Assembly (NCBI RefSeq): GCF_032854445.1
Contig: NC_088298.1
Location: 16,823,976-16,887,975 of the forward strand
Reading direction: 5' to 3'
DNA: 64,000 nt
DNA from: Liolophura sinensis
Lineage: Eukaryota; Mollusca; Polyplacophora; Chitonida; Chitonidae
Each line of letters begins with the position of its first letter. The first letter of the stretch is position 1. Positions 34,475 through 48,100 of the stretch are shown here, one piece after another. A program made the translations under genes and the position numbers. The notes beneath the pieces are model-generated. The model made no database searches. It had not been told where the DNA came from and saw only the letters and a program-made list of their open reading frames with translations.

Positions 34475-34618
34475 TTAGGCCGTGGTACCGATGTTGGGTC
34501 CATTGAGAGGACAATCGCTTCTTTGTAGCATGAGGTCACTGCACGTGTAGCGGCCTTTCCTGTTGACCTGAAGATACGGCCCCCATTCCGGCTTCGGCGA
34601 TATCACTTTCTTCAGGAG
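34475..34618 (-). CDS. gene B exon 14: short C-terminal tail
   Basis: 144 nt after a CTAG acceptor with a GTT-rich tract. Encodes [20 protein letters not shown], then [12 protein letters not shown], ending NGPNIGTTA and TAA. The PEWGPYL and GRY motifs fix it as the family's post-TM12 segment. It is separated from exon 13 by a 4.9-kb intron, which is why it is easy to miss. A second acceptor, CTGAAG, nine nt further in would also keep the frame. Confidence 0.88.
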   Translation of the reverse strand, partial: LLKKVISPKPEWGPYLQVNRKGRYTCSDLMLQRSDCPLNGPNIGTTA

Positions 34619-37600
34619 CTAGCAAAACAACAACAACAACAACAACAATAACAATATAATAATTTTTCTTTTAACTGGATCGTTTAAAGCCACATTCAAA
34701 AAATTTTCACTAACGGCCAGTATATTATGACTGCAACATCGGAAAAACCGGATTGCCATGAGTACACCACCGACACCGAGAACAAACAGGGAGAAAAAGG
34801 GAATCAGCAGCATCAAGAGATCTGCGGTTATATCATCGTGGGCCTACCAAGTTTTGGATCATATTACAGAGGACTTGCACATTGTCATAGTATAACAGAT
34901 CTGTATTCAAGCAATCTTAGCTTCGGCTGGTATTTCTTCTATTTCTGGCCCCATCAGCACATTGGACGTTCGTGGGATCGTATGCCTACAGGAACCTGTG
35001 CATGTTCAGTGTAACATTAGGCCTACCCTATTTCACCTAAATTTTGTGCAATTTTCAGGTGATAATTTTTCCTTCATTCTGACTGATTTAAAGTAAAAGA
35101 AAGGTAAACTACGAAATAAGGTTTATCATACAGACATCTGGAAACTACGTAAAAACACTTGTTTTAGAGTTTTTAAGGGTGTTGAAAGGCATTAAAATAT
35201 TTGAAACTTTTGGTGGGCTTTATGAGCCATACTGACGGTATCTAGGACCTATGAAGTCACATCACCTTTTTATCCTGATGTTCACCAGAAGGAAGGAATT
35301 CTCAACAACATTATTTCAGTCATCTTACTGTCATGGGTAAAACAGTTATTCCAACATTCAGTTGGATTGAGTTCAAAAAACTTCCTGTGGCATCAGGGTT
35401 CCTGACCTATGATAGTATGGTCCATAAATCCCATTCTAGGATTAAAATGTTTAAACGCCTTTAAATCTCTTCACAAAAATCTAAAAAAAAATAGATGAAA
35501 GTATATTTATGTATGGTTTTAAGTGGTTAATTTTAGTAGTGCCTACTTCGATTTTTAATGGACCTTTAATTAGCACCTTGTTTTTTTTTATCAAACTTTA
35601 AAATAAATACATACCGTATTCATACATTTAATTTTAGGCGGGTAGGGGTTATGGAGATGGGTCAGCTGGCCAGATGTACATATGCTGTGGCCAGTTTCAC
35701 CCTCATATAGCTTATGCAGGAGTCGCATAATCCTACCAGCTTCCTTCATTTCCTTTGTATGTCAATGGCAATATTGTGTCTAGAGCCCCCTTATTGTGAC
35801 GTAGCACACAACTTCTGCATAAGTTATGGTTTTATGAGGGTGTATGAGTTGCCTATATACACAAAGAAATTAACGAGTCACCATCCTGGTTTTCACCGAG
35901 GCGATTTTGTACACATGCGAGTAATACTCTTCTGTATCAAGGAGTGTAAAATGTGGGTGGTTGTGAACTGTGTGACCCTTTGGCTGATGAAACACGACGA
36001 AATGATTGTGTTTAATGATAACACATGCATTTCTGTCATCGCTGGTTTTGGTGTGAATCAATGGCTTTAGAAGTATGGTTCTAGAGAGAGCGGCGTTAAA
36101 GCAGGGCTTTGAATTACTCAGTAAAAACCTCATTTGAAAGCGTTTTACGTCAACATCGGGTGTATCCGCCGTGAGTCTGGATGACAGCCTGAACCCGTCT
36201 CCTTATACCACTTGTCAGCCTCCTGATACTCTGATGGGGAAGTCGCTGCTATTCTTCGTGTAAGGCAGCTTCCAATTGGGCCAGGTGGTTGTCGTGTGCA
36301 AGCAGGGAATCCAGCTGTACAGCTTACAAGTGAAAGCTGCCTTGATCATTTGATAGATAAGATCATTAAACACATGTGTAGAAAATCGCCACTTAATTAA
36401 GTTCTTTGTGTATATTTAAACATTTACATGAGCAATTAGAATAAAACCATACATGAGGTAAATTTAAAAGAGACGGTATTTCACTGGTTGCGTCCTACAA
36501 TTTACCACCTATGGCACTGTTGCCGCTCTGGTTTTACTCGCTAAACTGTACTCGTTAATATTCTAATCCTGCGCGAATTTCCAGGTCGACTAAATAGACG
36601 AAAACGTCTTGAACACCTCAGTTGGTTTAGCAAGGATCTTCTGTATACGGCCATTGTCAATATGGTCCGTCACAGTCATGCATTTCACAGAATGAGGCGT
36701 ACAACGGTACCCAAACTACGTTCTGCCAAACTTAACCAGCGTCCCCCACACGGCATTATTCAGCTTTTTTTTGCAAGAGTGTAGAATTCATACACAAACA
36801 CTTACAGGGAGTATTTGTCTTAGTGGCAACGTGTGTTAGGACGTAAGTCAATCTAGCGTAGGTGGCTAGCATGTTGTCACTTATTTCAGTATTGTACATA
36901 CAATTTGTTACATGTTAAAAGTTTTGAGTACAGGGTAAAGCACCAGTCAAATAAGTAATATAGCACATTAAATCGGTATGGGGTATACACACTTGTATAA
37001 GTAGGACGGATTTTAAAGAAATGAGTGCCGTAACAAACATGGAACCTGTTGAAAAAAATGTCTGCCAGGTGACGACATAAGTTATACGATTCAGAACGGC
37101 CAGTTGGCGGATCGAAAGTGTGCACGCACGTTATGTATGTCAGCTTCTCTCAGAAAAAGATCAACCAGAAGAAATTATGCAGAAAAAGTTTGAATATAAA
37201 TGAGGATATATCTAGATCGTTACATAAAATTTAGCGAGCTACTTGGTGCATTATGAAACGATGTATGTTTTGTGGGATGCATCTTGTGAAATTAAATGCA
37301 CTTTCGTTAGTTTGATTTTCAATCACACCATCATAGTTCTGAATTTTCGACTTATGACGCCCCCTTGGCAGTTGCATCCCTTGAAACAAACCTTTTCCCA
37401 TCATATTCGTTCAATATATTAACTCATTTCGTTTCCACAGTTAAAACACACACACACACCCAGAGGCCACGCATGCGCAAACTATAATCAAACTCTAGTC
37501 CAGTTTCCAACACTGTGAGTAGAGGTGATTTCCCAAAACAAACTGCTAAATTTCGCGTCAAGCAGTTCTTCGCCACATTTTGTAAGTTATTACCACAGAA

Positions 37601-40600
37601 ATGTACAAGTACAGCAGTTAAGACACCAGATAAAAACAAAACAATCATGATTTTTGATTCATTTCTACCACATATACTTTACGTGATTTATTTTGTCCCA
37701 CAACCAAACTCTACCTTTTTCCAATGGAATTTTCCTAATTTCTGAAAATGAAAGTTAGCAAGTCCAGACCATTAAAATATGTCTATGCACCACTAAGCAT
37801 GGACGAAAAATGTATATCTGCCACAAAGAAAAAGAAACAAGAAATAAAGTAAGCGCTAGTGAAACAAATTCTGAAAACTATACCAAAAGTTACTTATTTT
37901 TGTATTTTGTCTGATTACTTAAATAGTGGTTTAATGTTATTTTTATTTATATAACAGCGGGCAGGTTTACCGGAGGAACAAACCGGAGTACCCAGATAAA
38001 ACCACCGCCCTTCGACGGCGTTGTCTCTGGTTGAAACCTGGCGAAGTTCAGTCGAGTCTAAATTGAACTCTAGGCCACCACAATAAGTGTTAATGACGCA
38101 CGAACTTTTTTTTTGTCATGAGGTTGGGATAGCACGCTCGTTTGCACCAGCGCAGATTACAAAACTAAACTGCACACAAACTTTTTTCAAAGAGGAAAAT
38201 AAAATCAGAAATTGAACATTTCACATCATTTGCATCCAACATTAACAATGTGGTTCATGACATCTTAACGGGATTAGCTAAATCCCAGCAAAGAATTTAA
38301 GACATTGGCTACATTTTACTCACTCAAAACACACCTAAAAGTAAGATAGTACTTTTTGGAATATAGTATCTGGTATAGTTTCCCGTAATTTATAAGCCCA
38401 TGCTAACTTTTTTTTCTGGTTTTCTTTTACTTTAACAGATATAACGGAAGGAGTGTTGTAACTTGAGGAAGAAATCTAAACTACCATACTCAACCTGTTA
38501 ATAATAATAATAATAATGTTATTAATTATACTATATAAATAAGAAATTTTGATAGGTACCGCAGAAAAAACGAATGAGGTTTAACCAAATGCAAAACTAA
38601 TGGTTATGAAATATTCAGTACACATGGGCGTCCAATAAACATAATGCAGATATCCAACATTCAAAATTTCAATTTTATCGGCTTTACCGATAAAAGCCTC
38701 ACAAAAGCACAATGTGTATTCAGTCTCGAATATTTATGTATGTCAATTACTCCCCGTTTGAGAAAATTTACATGTATAGACTAAATTATCACTAATTTAC
38801 ACTAAATATCTTCATCCCGATCTTCCCTTGAAGACTCATGTGTTTTCTTCACTTGGTTAACACACTGTGTTAGTTGTACCCAAGCAGATTATTTATGGAG
38901 AGAGTAAAGCTCCAAATACGCAGGCTACTAGAGCGCTAATAACCTGGAGTCACTTGCACGAAGCCCTCCTAACGTTAAGAGCACGTAACTACCATGGCGA
39001 CGTAATACCTACAGAACTTGTAGCCATGGTGTATCTAGTTACGTGCTCTTAACGTTGAGAGGTTTTCGTGCACGTGGACCCAAGTACTGGCGTGCTAGTC
39101 GGGCACAAATGGCGTTCATCTGCGTACATTGTACTATAGGAATACATTTTTGAATATCTGCGTTATTGTTTCACCCCAACATACAAATAGAGCTACTTTG
39201 GTCAATGGTCAAGAAAGAGCTTTCTGGAAATGGAAGTTTGATTGTTTTTTTGCAAAGTAATGTCGCCAGCAGAAATTCAACTAAAAATACCAAAACACAG
39301 TAAAAAACTAAAAGCTATTTTTACGGGCAATTTTAAATTGAAGTAAACGAAATATAACCTCAGAGAACTCTTTCTTTTGGCTTTTCGCAAGTGCAAAATC
39401 AGGAGGCTGCAGATGCATGCAAATTTGCGTAGTCAAAAAGACAACATGAAAAATCAGTAAATCCAGGTAATATCATACCTTCATAGAGCCGGCCTCTCGC
39501 CAAATGTAGTACACCATCCAGCCGGGGATACAGCCAATGGGGATAGCCGTTATGATCCAGCCAAGGGCGTTTGCCCAACCAGGATACACGTAGTCACCCA
39601 TGGTGAGAGGCTGCGTCTGAATGGCTGAGAACACGATCAAAGCCTGCAATGCAATCAATGATGTAATTTTATTTGGCATAATTTAAATTAATCGCTGATA
39701 GAATGTTTCCTTACAGGGATGTCTGTGCGAGAGATAGGCCAGTTCAGGCTATACTCTAACTAAGCTGTTTTTTAGGCATGGCAAATTTATTCAAGCGTGA
39801 CCAAAGCTGGAGGATTTAACCAATGAAACCCAATTTCCACTGTCAGCCAATCAGCGTCGATTCTGTATCCCTTTTTTTCAGTTTAATTTGCTTTTTTTTC
39901 TTTAAGTTATTGTTAACCATTTAGACTCTATGACCATAACGGTGATGTTGTGCGTTCACCCCAACAATTTTGCCGATGAATAGATTTCACTTACGACAAG
40001 AATGCCGGGAGAAACAAAGCACCACATGATCCGGAAGTAGATGAAGGGCTTTCGACCAATCATCATCTCGATGTCCTCCGCAAATCGATTGTATCCTGGA
40101 AAAGGAAGAAAAATGAATATCCCCAGAAAATGAAGACAAATGGATGAATAGGGAGTTCTTATTACAGCTATGCGTTCCCGCTAAGCCGAAAGAAATGCCC
40201 AGGTCAAAGTCATATTTTCTTCTTATTTCCTTTCCAGATAAAGGTGATAATTAATGTTGCCATAATGTGATATTTCTAACATTTTCATTTGGATGCTGTG
40301 TAATTTTATTTTTGATCTTGACGTTTCATATTATGTAATGTATGTTAAGTAATAAATAGAACACTGCTTAGTTTGCTTGTTCCGATAAACCATTAAATGT
40401 AGACCTCTCATGTCTCACTCAGAAAACATATACATGGTAATAAATGTGCTCAGTCAATTGTTTTATCAATGTAACTATATATCATTTGATAATGTTTTGT
40501 GTTTTACATTGTACTAGAACATTTTTCACTGGGTTCGAGCTTGCGACCACAATGTTCAAGGACTGATTGGTGGAATGGGTTAAGGACGGCGCTAGGATAA

Positions 40601-43600
40601 AATTTTCGCATCAATTTAAACATATGATTTGATGTGAAACTAAAAAAATACGATTTGTAATTTTTTTACATTTTTACCTCCATTTGTCATAACTATATCT
40701 AATCAATTTATTATCTGGTCTGATTTCTGTTTTACGCCGTCCTTCAAGAATATTTCACTTATACCACGGCCAGCGCAGTTGTGACGGGAAAAAACGGGAA
40801 AGCGCCCAAGGGAAACGAACGTCTTTCTGCAGACATTTAATCAAGGCCAGGGGGAGATAACGTTGAATGTAATATCAAACAAAACGCCAACACGCACCGT
40901 AAATCCAGTTGAGTGTAATGAGTTCCATGAGACCGACGACAAGGAACGGATATCCACCAATATTCGCATCAATCAGAGTCAATAGGTATTGTCCACCCTG
41001 GAGAGCAAAACAAACAGGTGGGTCAGGATTACCATTATATGTGGGGTTGAGTCAAACCAGTGTATGCAAACTTTGAGCACGATGCGAGCCTTTGTAGCCC
41101 CGGCACACGTATGTTGTTCTAGAGCATAATAGAAAACATTAATCAAAAAGGGTTTGGATTAATAATATAAATATTCTTACAGAACTACACTAGGACAGGT
41201 GCGTCAGATCAGTCATTTTTTTTCTTACCTTGGAAATACAACGCACATGTATATAAAGTGTTGGTCAAAGCACACGAGTATACCGGTACTACATTGCACA
41301 TGTGCAAATAATTATACTCAGCTATTGGGACAGTATAGAAACGTTGCACAAAACGGTATTGAAACCAGTTGCTTCAATAATCAGGTCAATTACCCTCTGC
41401 TTTGGACTTGTGTACAGATTTCGAAGGGCATGAGGCCACCCAGGAAGTAACGGTGATATCAGATTCCAATAATTGACTACATTTTGTTAATTAAGGCGTG
41501 TGGTTGACGTGAGAACGCAAAAAGTTCTGTGCATATTGTCGTTTTTAATCTAAATTGAATGGGAAAAACTATCCTCGCACTTTGCACGTCACCTGTCAAA
41601 ACTTATCAGGGATTGATCAGCTTTGAAAAAAAAGAAGTGCAAGCTGTTAACTGTCTTGTTGATTACATATGTACTCAGTCGATGTAGTCACACAAACTTA
41701 TACACATACAGCCTCTATCACCAGATGCCCTTTATTTTTTCGTTACCTGTCACACTATAAGTTGGACATGCTTTAAACTTATATAGATTTTGTAGGATAT
41801 CATTTTCCATTCTCGAAAGGCTCTTCGATAACGAAGAGATTTGCTTGACAAAAAACGTCGCAAAAACTTCTGTAGATACTGTCGTTTTGTTGTATAAATC
41901 CAAATTTAAAAGGAAGCGTAATTAAATTATTCTCGCATTTTTTCACGTAAGCTGCCATAGAGCCGAAGAAGACTAATGGCGTAGAATTTCAAACAACTTA
42001 ATACGTGTTATACTGAGGCCCTTGTTGATTACACATCAGTGCTAAAATGTCTTGAGTTAAAAAAAAAATACAAATTTGCTAAAGACAGATTTCCACCTTT
42101 CCGTCCACGTGCTCTGTTTATGTGAAACCTGCCTCGCCGTGTGTTTTCAGTTTTTTTTGTTAATTATGTGGGTTTGTATAGAAACTTCAGGATGAAAAAA
42201 CTTCCTATGAACAAAGGATCACATCTGATTTCATTCAAAAGTGTTTTTCAATCATGGAGAGAATTATCCCACACGATGTCGCAAAAAGTTTTCTTAAGAT
42301 TCTCTCTTTTTGTTGTGAAAATCCAAACGGAAAGAGAGGCGTAAATAAATGCATGCCCACCCCCCTCTTGTTTATTCGCCACCTGTCAAACGTTGTTGGC
42401 TATAGAACTGATGATCTGATGTTTCGAAAAACTCGATTTGCTGTCTGTTGATGGTCTTATTGATTACACATATGCGTTAAAAATATCTCGAGTTTATTAA
42501 AAGATACAAAATCGGTTCTCCACATTTCAGGCCAAGTGCTCTATTTATATGGAGCCTGTCTCACTCTGGACTTTCAGTTATTTTCGTTTTTCATTTATGG
42601 GATTACTGTTTCGTTCGTATTTATGTCAACCGTCCATAGGGTTTACGGGACAAAGAGTTGCCTATGAAGAAAGGATCACATCAAATGTCAGTGATCAAAT
42701 GCATTACGATAATGGCGAAAATGCTTTGACACAAAAGTTGTCAAGATACACCCGTCTTATTCGAAAATTCCAAATTTACTAGGAAGTGTAATTAAAGTGT
42801 CCACGTGTTTTTGTGTTCACCTGTCAAAGATTGCAGAAGACTAATGGTATGGAATTTAAAATAGTTCGATGTGCAATATGTTGATTGTCTTATTGATTAC
42901 AGAAGTTCGCAAAAGAGTCCTGAATGTTATGGAAGATGCCACCCCTCCCCGTCCCCCAAAACGGATTTCCGCAATTCCGTCTAATTGCACTCTTTGTATG
43001 AAACCAGCCTCGTTTTTGTCACGCCTTCGTCGGTACATTTTCGGGACATCGAATCAGGTTGTCGATACATTCCCCACTTTCCTGGATGCGTTGTCAGGGA
43101 AACTTTTGCAGATGTGACGTAAGTATTTTTTTCATGTCAAATTGTTTCTTCATATCAAAAAAAAATGCAGTAAGAAATGCCTGACAGAAACCACTGGAAG
43201 TACATAAATCTGAAGTCGCCATTTGGGTGGTTGACACAGGGTGTATATACAAACACCAGGTCTTTGTTTGTCCCCGGTATATGGCTGAGGTGATTTAAGG
43301 GATGGTTGTCTTCCGGCTGCCCGGGCAAGTATTGACAGACAGCGGTGACACAAGATTATCCTAACAAGGTCGACGTGCTTTAAGAAAATACTGGATAGGG
43401 CTGTTTTACATGTATGTACATACATATACCACTCCTAGAGTATAAATGATGGAACTATACGTGGATCATTGCATTTTCTGTATGTAGACATTGTTTTTCG
43501 TAACATAATCAATGAGAACAATAAACTGTACATTATTCTTTTGTTTGTTCATCATTTTCTTTCAATTTTGTAGACATTGAGGATAAACAAGTATTAAAGC

Positions 43601-45027
43601 CGATGTAGCACAACTACTGTGATATGAAGGTGGTTAAAGTATTCCATGCTTAAAACTTCGTCACGTGCTTTAAAAAAGTGGTTTTTTTTATCTGTGTTGC
43701 TTTTTAGCAAATTGGTTTGCCTTTGTTGTATCTTGCTCTTCTGAAATGGTTTTTAGAATCGAGGTTGTTGTAGGAAATACAAATAAAGACGGTTATGTGG
43801 TGTCACATTTGATTGTTCGCTTGAGTAATTGAACGGTTGTGTGAATGCGACAAATCGTCCCCAAGAGAGCTTTGAAGTGGTATCGGTGTAAGTACTTTAC
43901 TATTTGGTAAGCTCAAATACCAAGATATCATTTACTAGTATCTCCTGTTCTTTTAAACAAGAAATTTACATCAATCGTTGCTTGGTTACAGACTTACACC
44001 CGTCAAAAAATATCCAAAGTCGATGTTTAATGTCCAGCTATAGGCACCTGGTGCTGGAAGACGAAACTGGCAGACGAAATGGCATTCAGACTGAGATCGA
44101 TCTATCACGCAAATCGTCTACCACCTGGTGATTTGCGCCCGGGATGCTTAAACTCTGCGTCAGACCGTAAGAAACTGACAACACGTTGTTCAGATAGTCA
44201 TTTTAATGGGGAGATTTCCCGCCTGATGTAATTCGGGCCTAAGCCGAGTTGATCATGCCGTCCTTTACCTTGACGTTTTGTGAGCAAACTCGTTACGCAG
44301 TACTCGTGCATTTTAAGAGAACAATGCTCATTACAGTTTGTGCCCCAGTTGACACGGCACGGGAATAGGTACCCAATTTTGTAGAAAAAGTTTTTTTCAT
44401 TTAATCAAGATGGCTTCCTTGCACACAACTGGTTGCATACTCCTTAGAGCGCATGGGTCACTCTCTACGTCCGCTTTACATCACTGTAACCAATAGTAAA
44501 TTTTGTACAGAAATCTAGAACAACGTCCATATCACTGGGTTCACGTATATCTTTCATATATCTTTCATTGGTTTTCCTGGAGACGGTTTTTTTTTTGTTT
44601 TATTTATATATAAGTTTTTGGAAGTTAAAAATGTACTTAGTTTGATAAAAAGAATCCTATTACCTGTGTCGCCATTGGAATTCCCAGAATGCAAGTGAGT
44701 ATAACTAGTCCGAGGCGACAGAGAATAGATGGGACTTTCTGCCGCAGAAGTTTGGGATACTCGTCTATGACGCTTGTGATCACAGTCTCCATTCCAGAAA
44801 ACTGCAAGAAATAAAATCATAATCAGTTATATTTGATTATTACATTACATTTGAAAAAATGTGGTAACTTACCTTTATAGCCCCCCACCCCCCCCCCCCG
44901 GAAAGATCACGCGCAAAATACCAATCATTAATACTGTGTTGTAATTTTCTTCAAAAGATTTCCAACGTCTACCGATCAAATTTTAAATTCATATTGATGA
45001 GCATTTGGAATTATACACACAGAAAAA

Positions 45028-45089
<62 letters not shown>

Positions 45090-45110
45090 GGTGGGTAAGT
45101 GGGTGCGAGC

Positions 45111-45143
<33 letters not shown>

Positions 45144-48100
45144 TGTTTTGCATAAATATATCATAACTACAATGTTATAGCCACCACATTTACTTTTAGA
45201 TTTTTTTCAAAATTTGTTGCCACCGTGAAACAATCTTGAATTCGGCGTGAGACACCAGTTAAATAAATAAATAAATCCTACCTGTGACATGAATACAGGA
45301 ATAATTTCACATTTTGAAACTTTGTAACCCAAAACAACTTTCAACAAACCGAGGATTTTAAGCCTTGCTTCTTGAACGTGCAGGAATTAGAGGAACGACT
45401 GATTACGGAAAAGTTACCCATAAAGGAAGAGCGTATCTGTACCTGAGTGCTGAATCCCAATGTCATCATCATGAAGAAAAAGAGGAGGGCCCAGAGGGGG
45501 GCTATTGGCATCTTTGAGATCGCTTCTGGGTACACAATGAATGCAAGACCGGGACCTGAGCAAGAAACGGAAGCATACACGAGCCATTACAAGAACGACC
45601 ACTGATAGTTATAGAACATATTCAGTACGTAGAAGTACAATATGATTTTTGTATGCAATGATTGTGGCAACGGCTGCAGAAAGTATTTAGTACATAAGAT
45701 TGATTGATTGATTGATTGTCCGTTGTTTAAGGCCAAACTTAAGAATAATTTAAGAGATTTTTGTATTTGTAAAACGCCCTTTAGGAAAACTGTTATTGTT
45801 TAGTTTTGATTTAGTCATGTTTTGTGGCAAACAACAAATTATTTTTGTCTCTTTCGTTTTTTATTTGCGTTATATTTTCCGATGCAGGTCTTACCTTCGT
45901 CCGCTACTGCGCTGATGTTCACACCTTTTTCATACGCCATGAAGCCCAGTACAGAGAATATAACAAACCCAGCGTAAAAGCTCGTCATACAGTTGATGAC
46001 TGGAATGATGAACGCGTCTCTACAAAGGTAATTATAATGTACCGATTTTTTGGACATGCAGAAACCTAATTACTGCAAAAACAGTCAGTTAATCAGCGTC
46101 AATTGTCCTGCGTTATCATTAACTTTTTAAGATAAAATTTCTTTATTTATTTCATTGGTATTTTACACCGTACTTCAAGTTTATTTCACTTACGACGGCG
46201 GCCACCATTATGGTGGGAGGAAACCGGGCAGAAACCCACAACAATCCACAGGATGTTGGCAGACCTGCCCACATTTTAAGATAAAATCACATACCTCATG
46301 CAGTTGTTAAGGAACATAGCCTTATGCATTAATGACTGCCAAAACATCGTATATAGGGTTATTTGTTGTCATTGGGTTACAAAAGAAAACCGCATACCTC
46401 ATGCAGTTGTTGTTGAACCGGTTATAACTAGCCATTGCAACGAGACCGCCCTGACACGCACTGAGGGAATAGAAGATTTGTGCCGCCGCTTCGCTCCACA
46501 CCTGCCGAAGAAACAAATAGGTATTCCGAGGTGATGGTTCAATTCCAGGGAAATTTTCGGGACCTCACTACCTCCACTTTTCTCTGACTTTCTTGTCTTC
46601 ATTTTCTCACTTAGGTCCTTTATATAATCTTACACATTATTACTTGGCGATCACTTGCCTTCTACCATTGTGGTATACATAGTGAGTGTTGTCTGCGGAT
46701 GATTTGCGTTACATGTTGGCAAGTTCATCATTTACTTGCCCAAGGTCGGTGGCATATGAAAAGCATTTGGGTTTCCCCATCCCAAAAAGTTCGCTTTCAT
46801 ATCAGTGAACGTTTTAAAATGTTGAACTTCAAAACATCAATCAATCAATTAGTGAGTCGTTATGAAATTGATATGGGTCCACTTGTGATTAAAATAGCGG
46901 ATTAAATATTGACATGAGCAAATATATCCTTCGATTTTTATCGTCCTACAACAGAAATGGTTATTCTAACAGAAAACAGCAATAAAATAGCAATCCGAGG
47001 AACGCATTAACTCTCTAATATTTGATAACGTTTCGTTTAATCTTCCTGACTGCTTGACGATCCATAAAATATGCGAAGATAAGCACAAGCACAAATGCTG
47101 TATATATCTAACACACACACCCCTCCCGCCCCCACGTTCAAATGTTAGGGAGATAACTTTGGCATTCCCCAGGGTAAGTCAGATTTCAGGGCAAACTGAG
47201 TTAACTATGAATTTCTAAACTGCCTTTGTTCTTAGTGGTTTCTGTGACCATGGGATTAATCTGCATTTGTACACGTTATCCTTAGATTAGCGGTAATCAT
47301 ATACCATACCCAAAGCTGTACATGCACATATTTTACCAATGCCGCTGTAATCGTGGTGACGAAAACGCCATGTTTCACCTAAAGCAACATATTTGTTGAG
47401 ACTTAACCGATTGACTGTTTTATCCATGTCCTCAGGGCCTTATTGATCGACACATTTACACCAGAGCTCTACTGGATTGAGGTAAAATTCCTAAAAAGCC
47501 TAGGCAGATATTCTTTTTTTATATAAACCATTGCTTTGCTTCGCAACATGTGAAAAATGTCTTCTTGTTTGCCGGTTGTTTGCTTGGCTATGTACTAACC
47601 GAATTATTAGCGGAGCTATTTATAACTTTTGAGATTGCCGCTTAACGAGGTACTATGAGTTATGACAGTTTAGAAGATAAAGTGATATTGGGACTTAACA
47701 AGCCTAAGAGAATCGCATGGTTTCAGTATCATCTAGAACGGGTGTTTGCGTGTGATAATTATGAAACAGGATCTGTTACACCTTATTCTGCTTACTCTGA
47801 AAAGAATGTGGGCGGAGCGTCTGGGAATGATTGACATACATGTATTCTTATTGGCACTCACTTTCCAACACAGACAGAAGGAGAAAGGACAACTATTCTA
47901 AGAGGCTTTTGGACTGTCTATACGTACATCAGCACTCAGTGTTGTTAGACATGGACAAATCTGTACAGAGGACGTAGAGAAGTTTTTGTTTTCATTTTTA
48001 GTGAAATCAGTGTATTGATTTCACAGTACAGCCATGTATTATAATCACGAGCATTGAGCTAAGCTATAATACAGATCATTATTTTGTGAGCTATATATTA

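Noticed and set aside
34727-35014. 95-codon + strand ORF antisense to gene B's last intron
   Set aside because: No motif and no splice context; not convincing as a separate gene.
42869-43117. 82-codon + strand ORF with Pro- and Arg-rich segment
   Set aside because: Overlaps the end of the 434-bp tandem repeat and an opposite-strand ORF, with no supporting splice or motif evidence.
44976-45164. Thr-His repeat ORF on the - strand
   Set aside because: Pure product of the GT/GC microsatellite.
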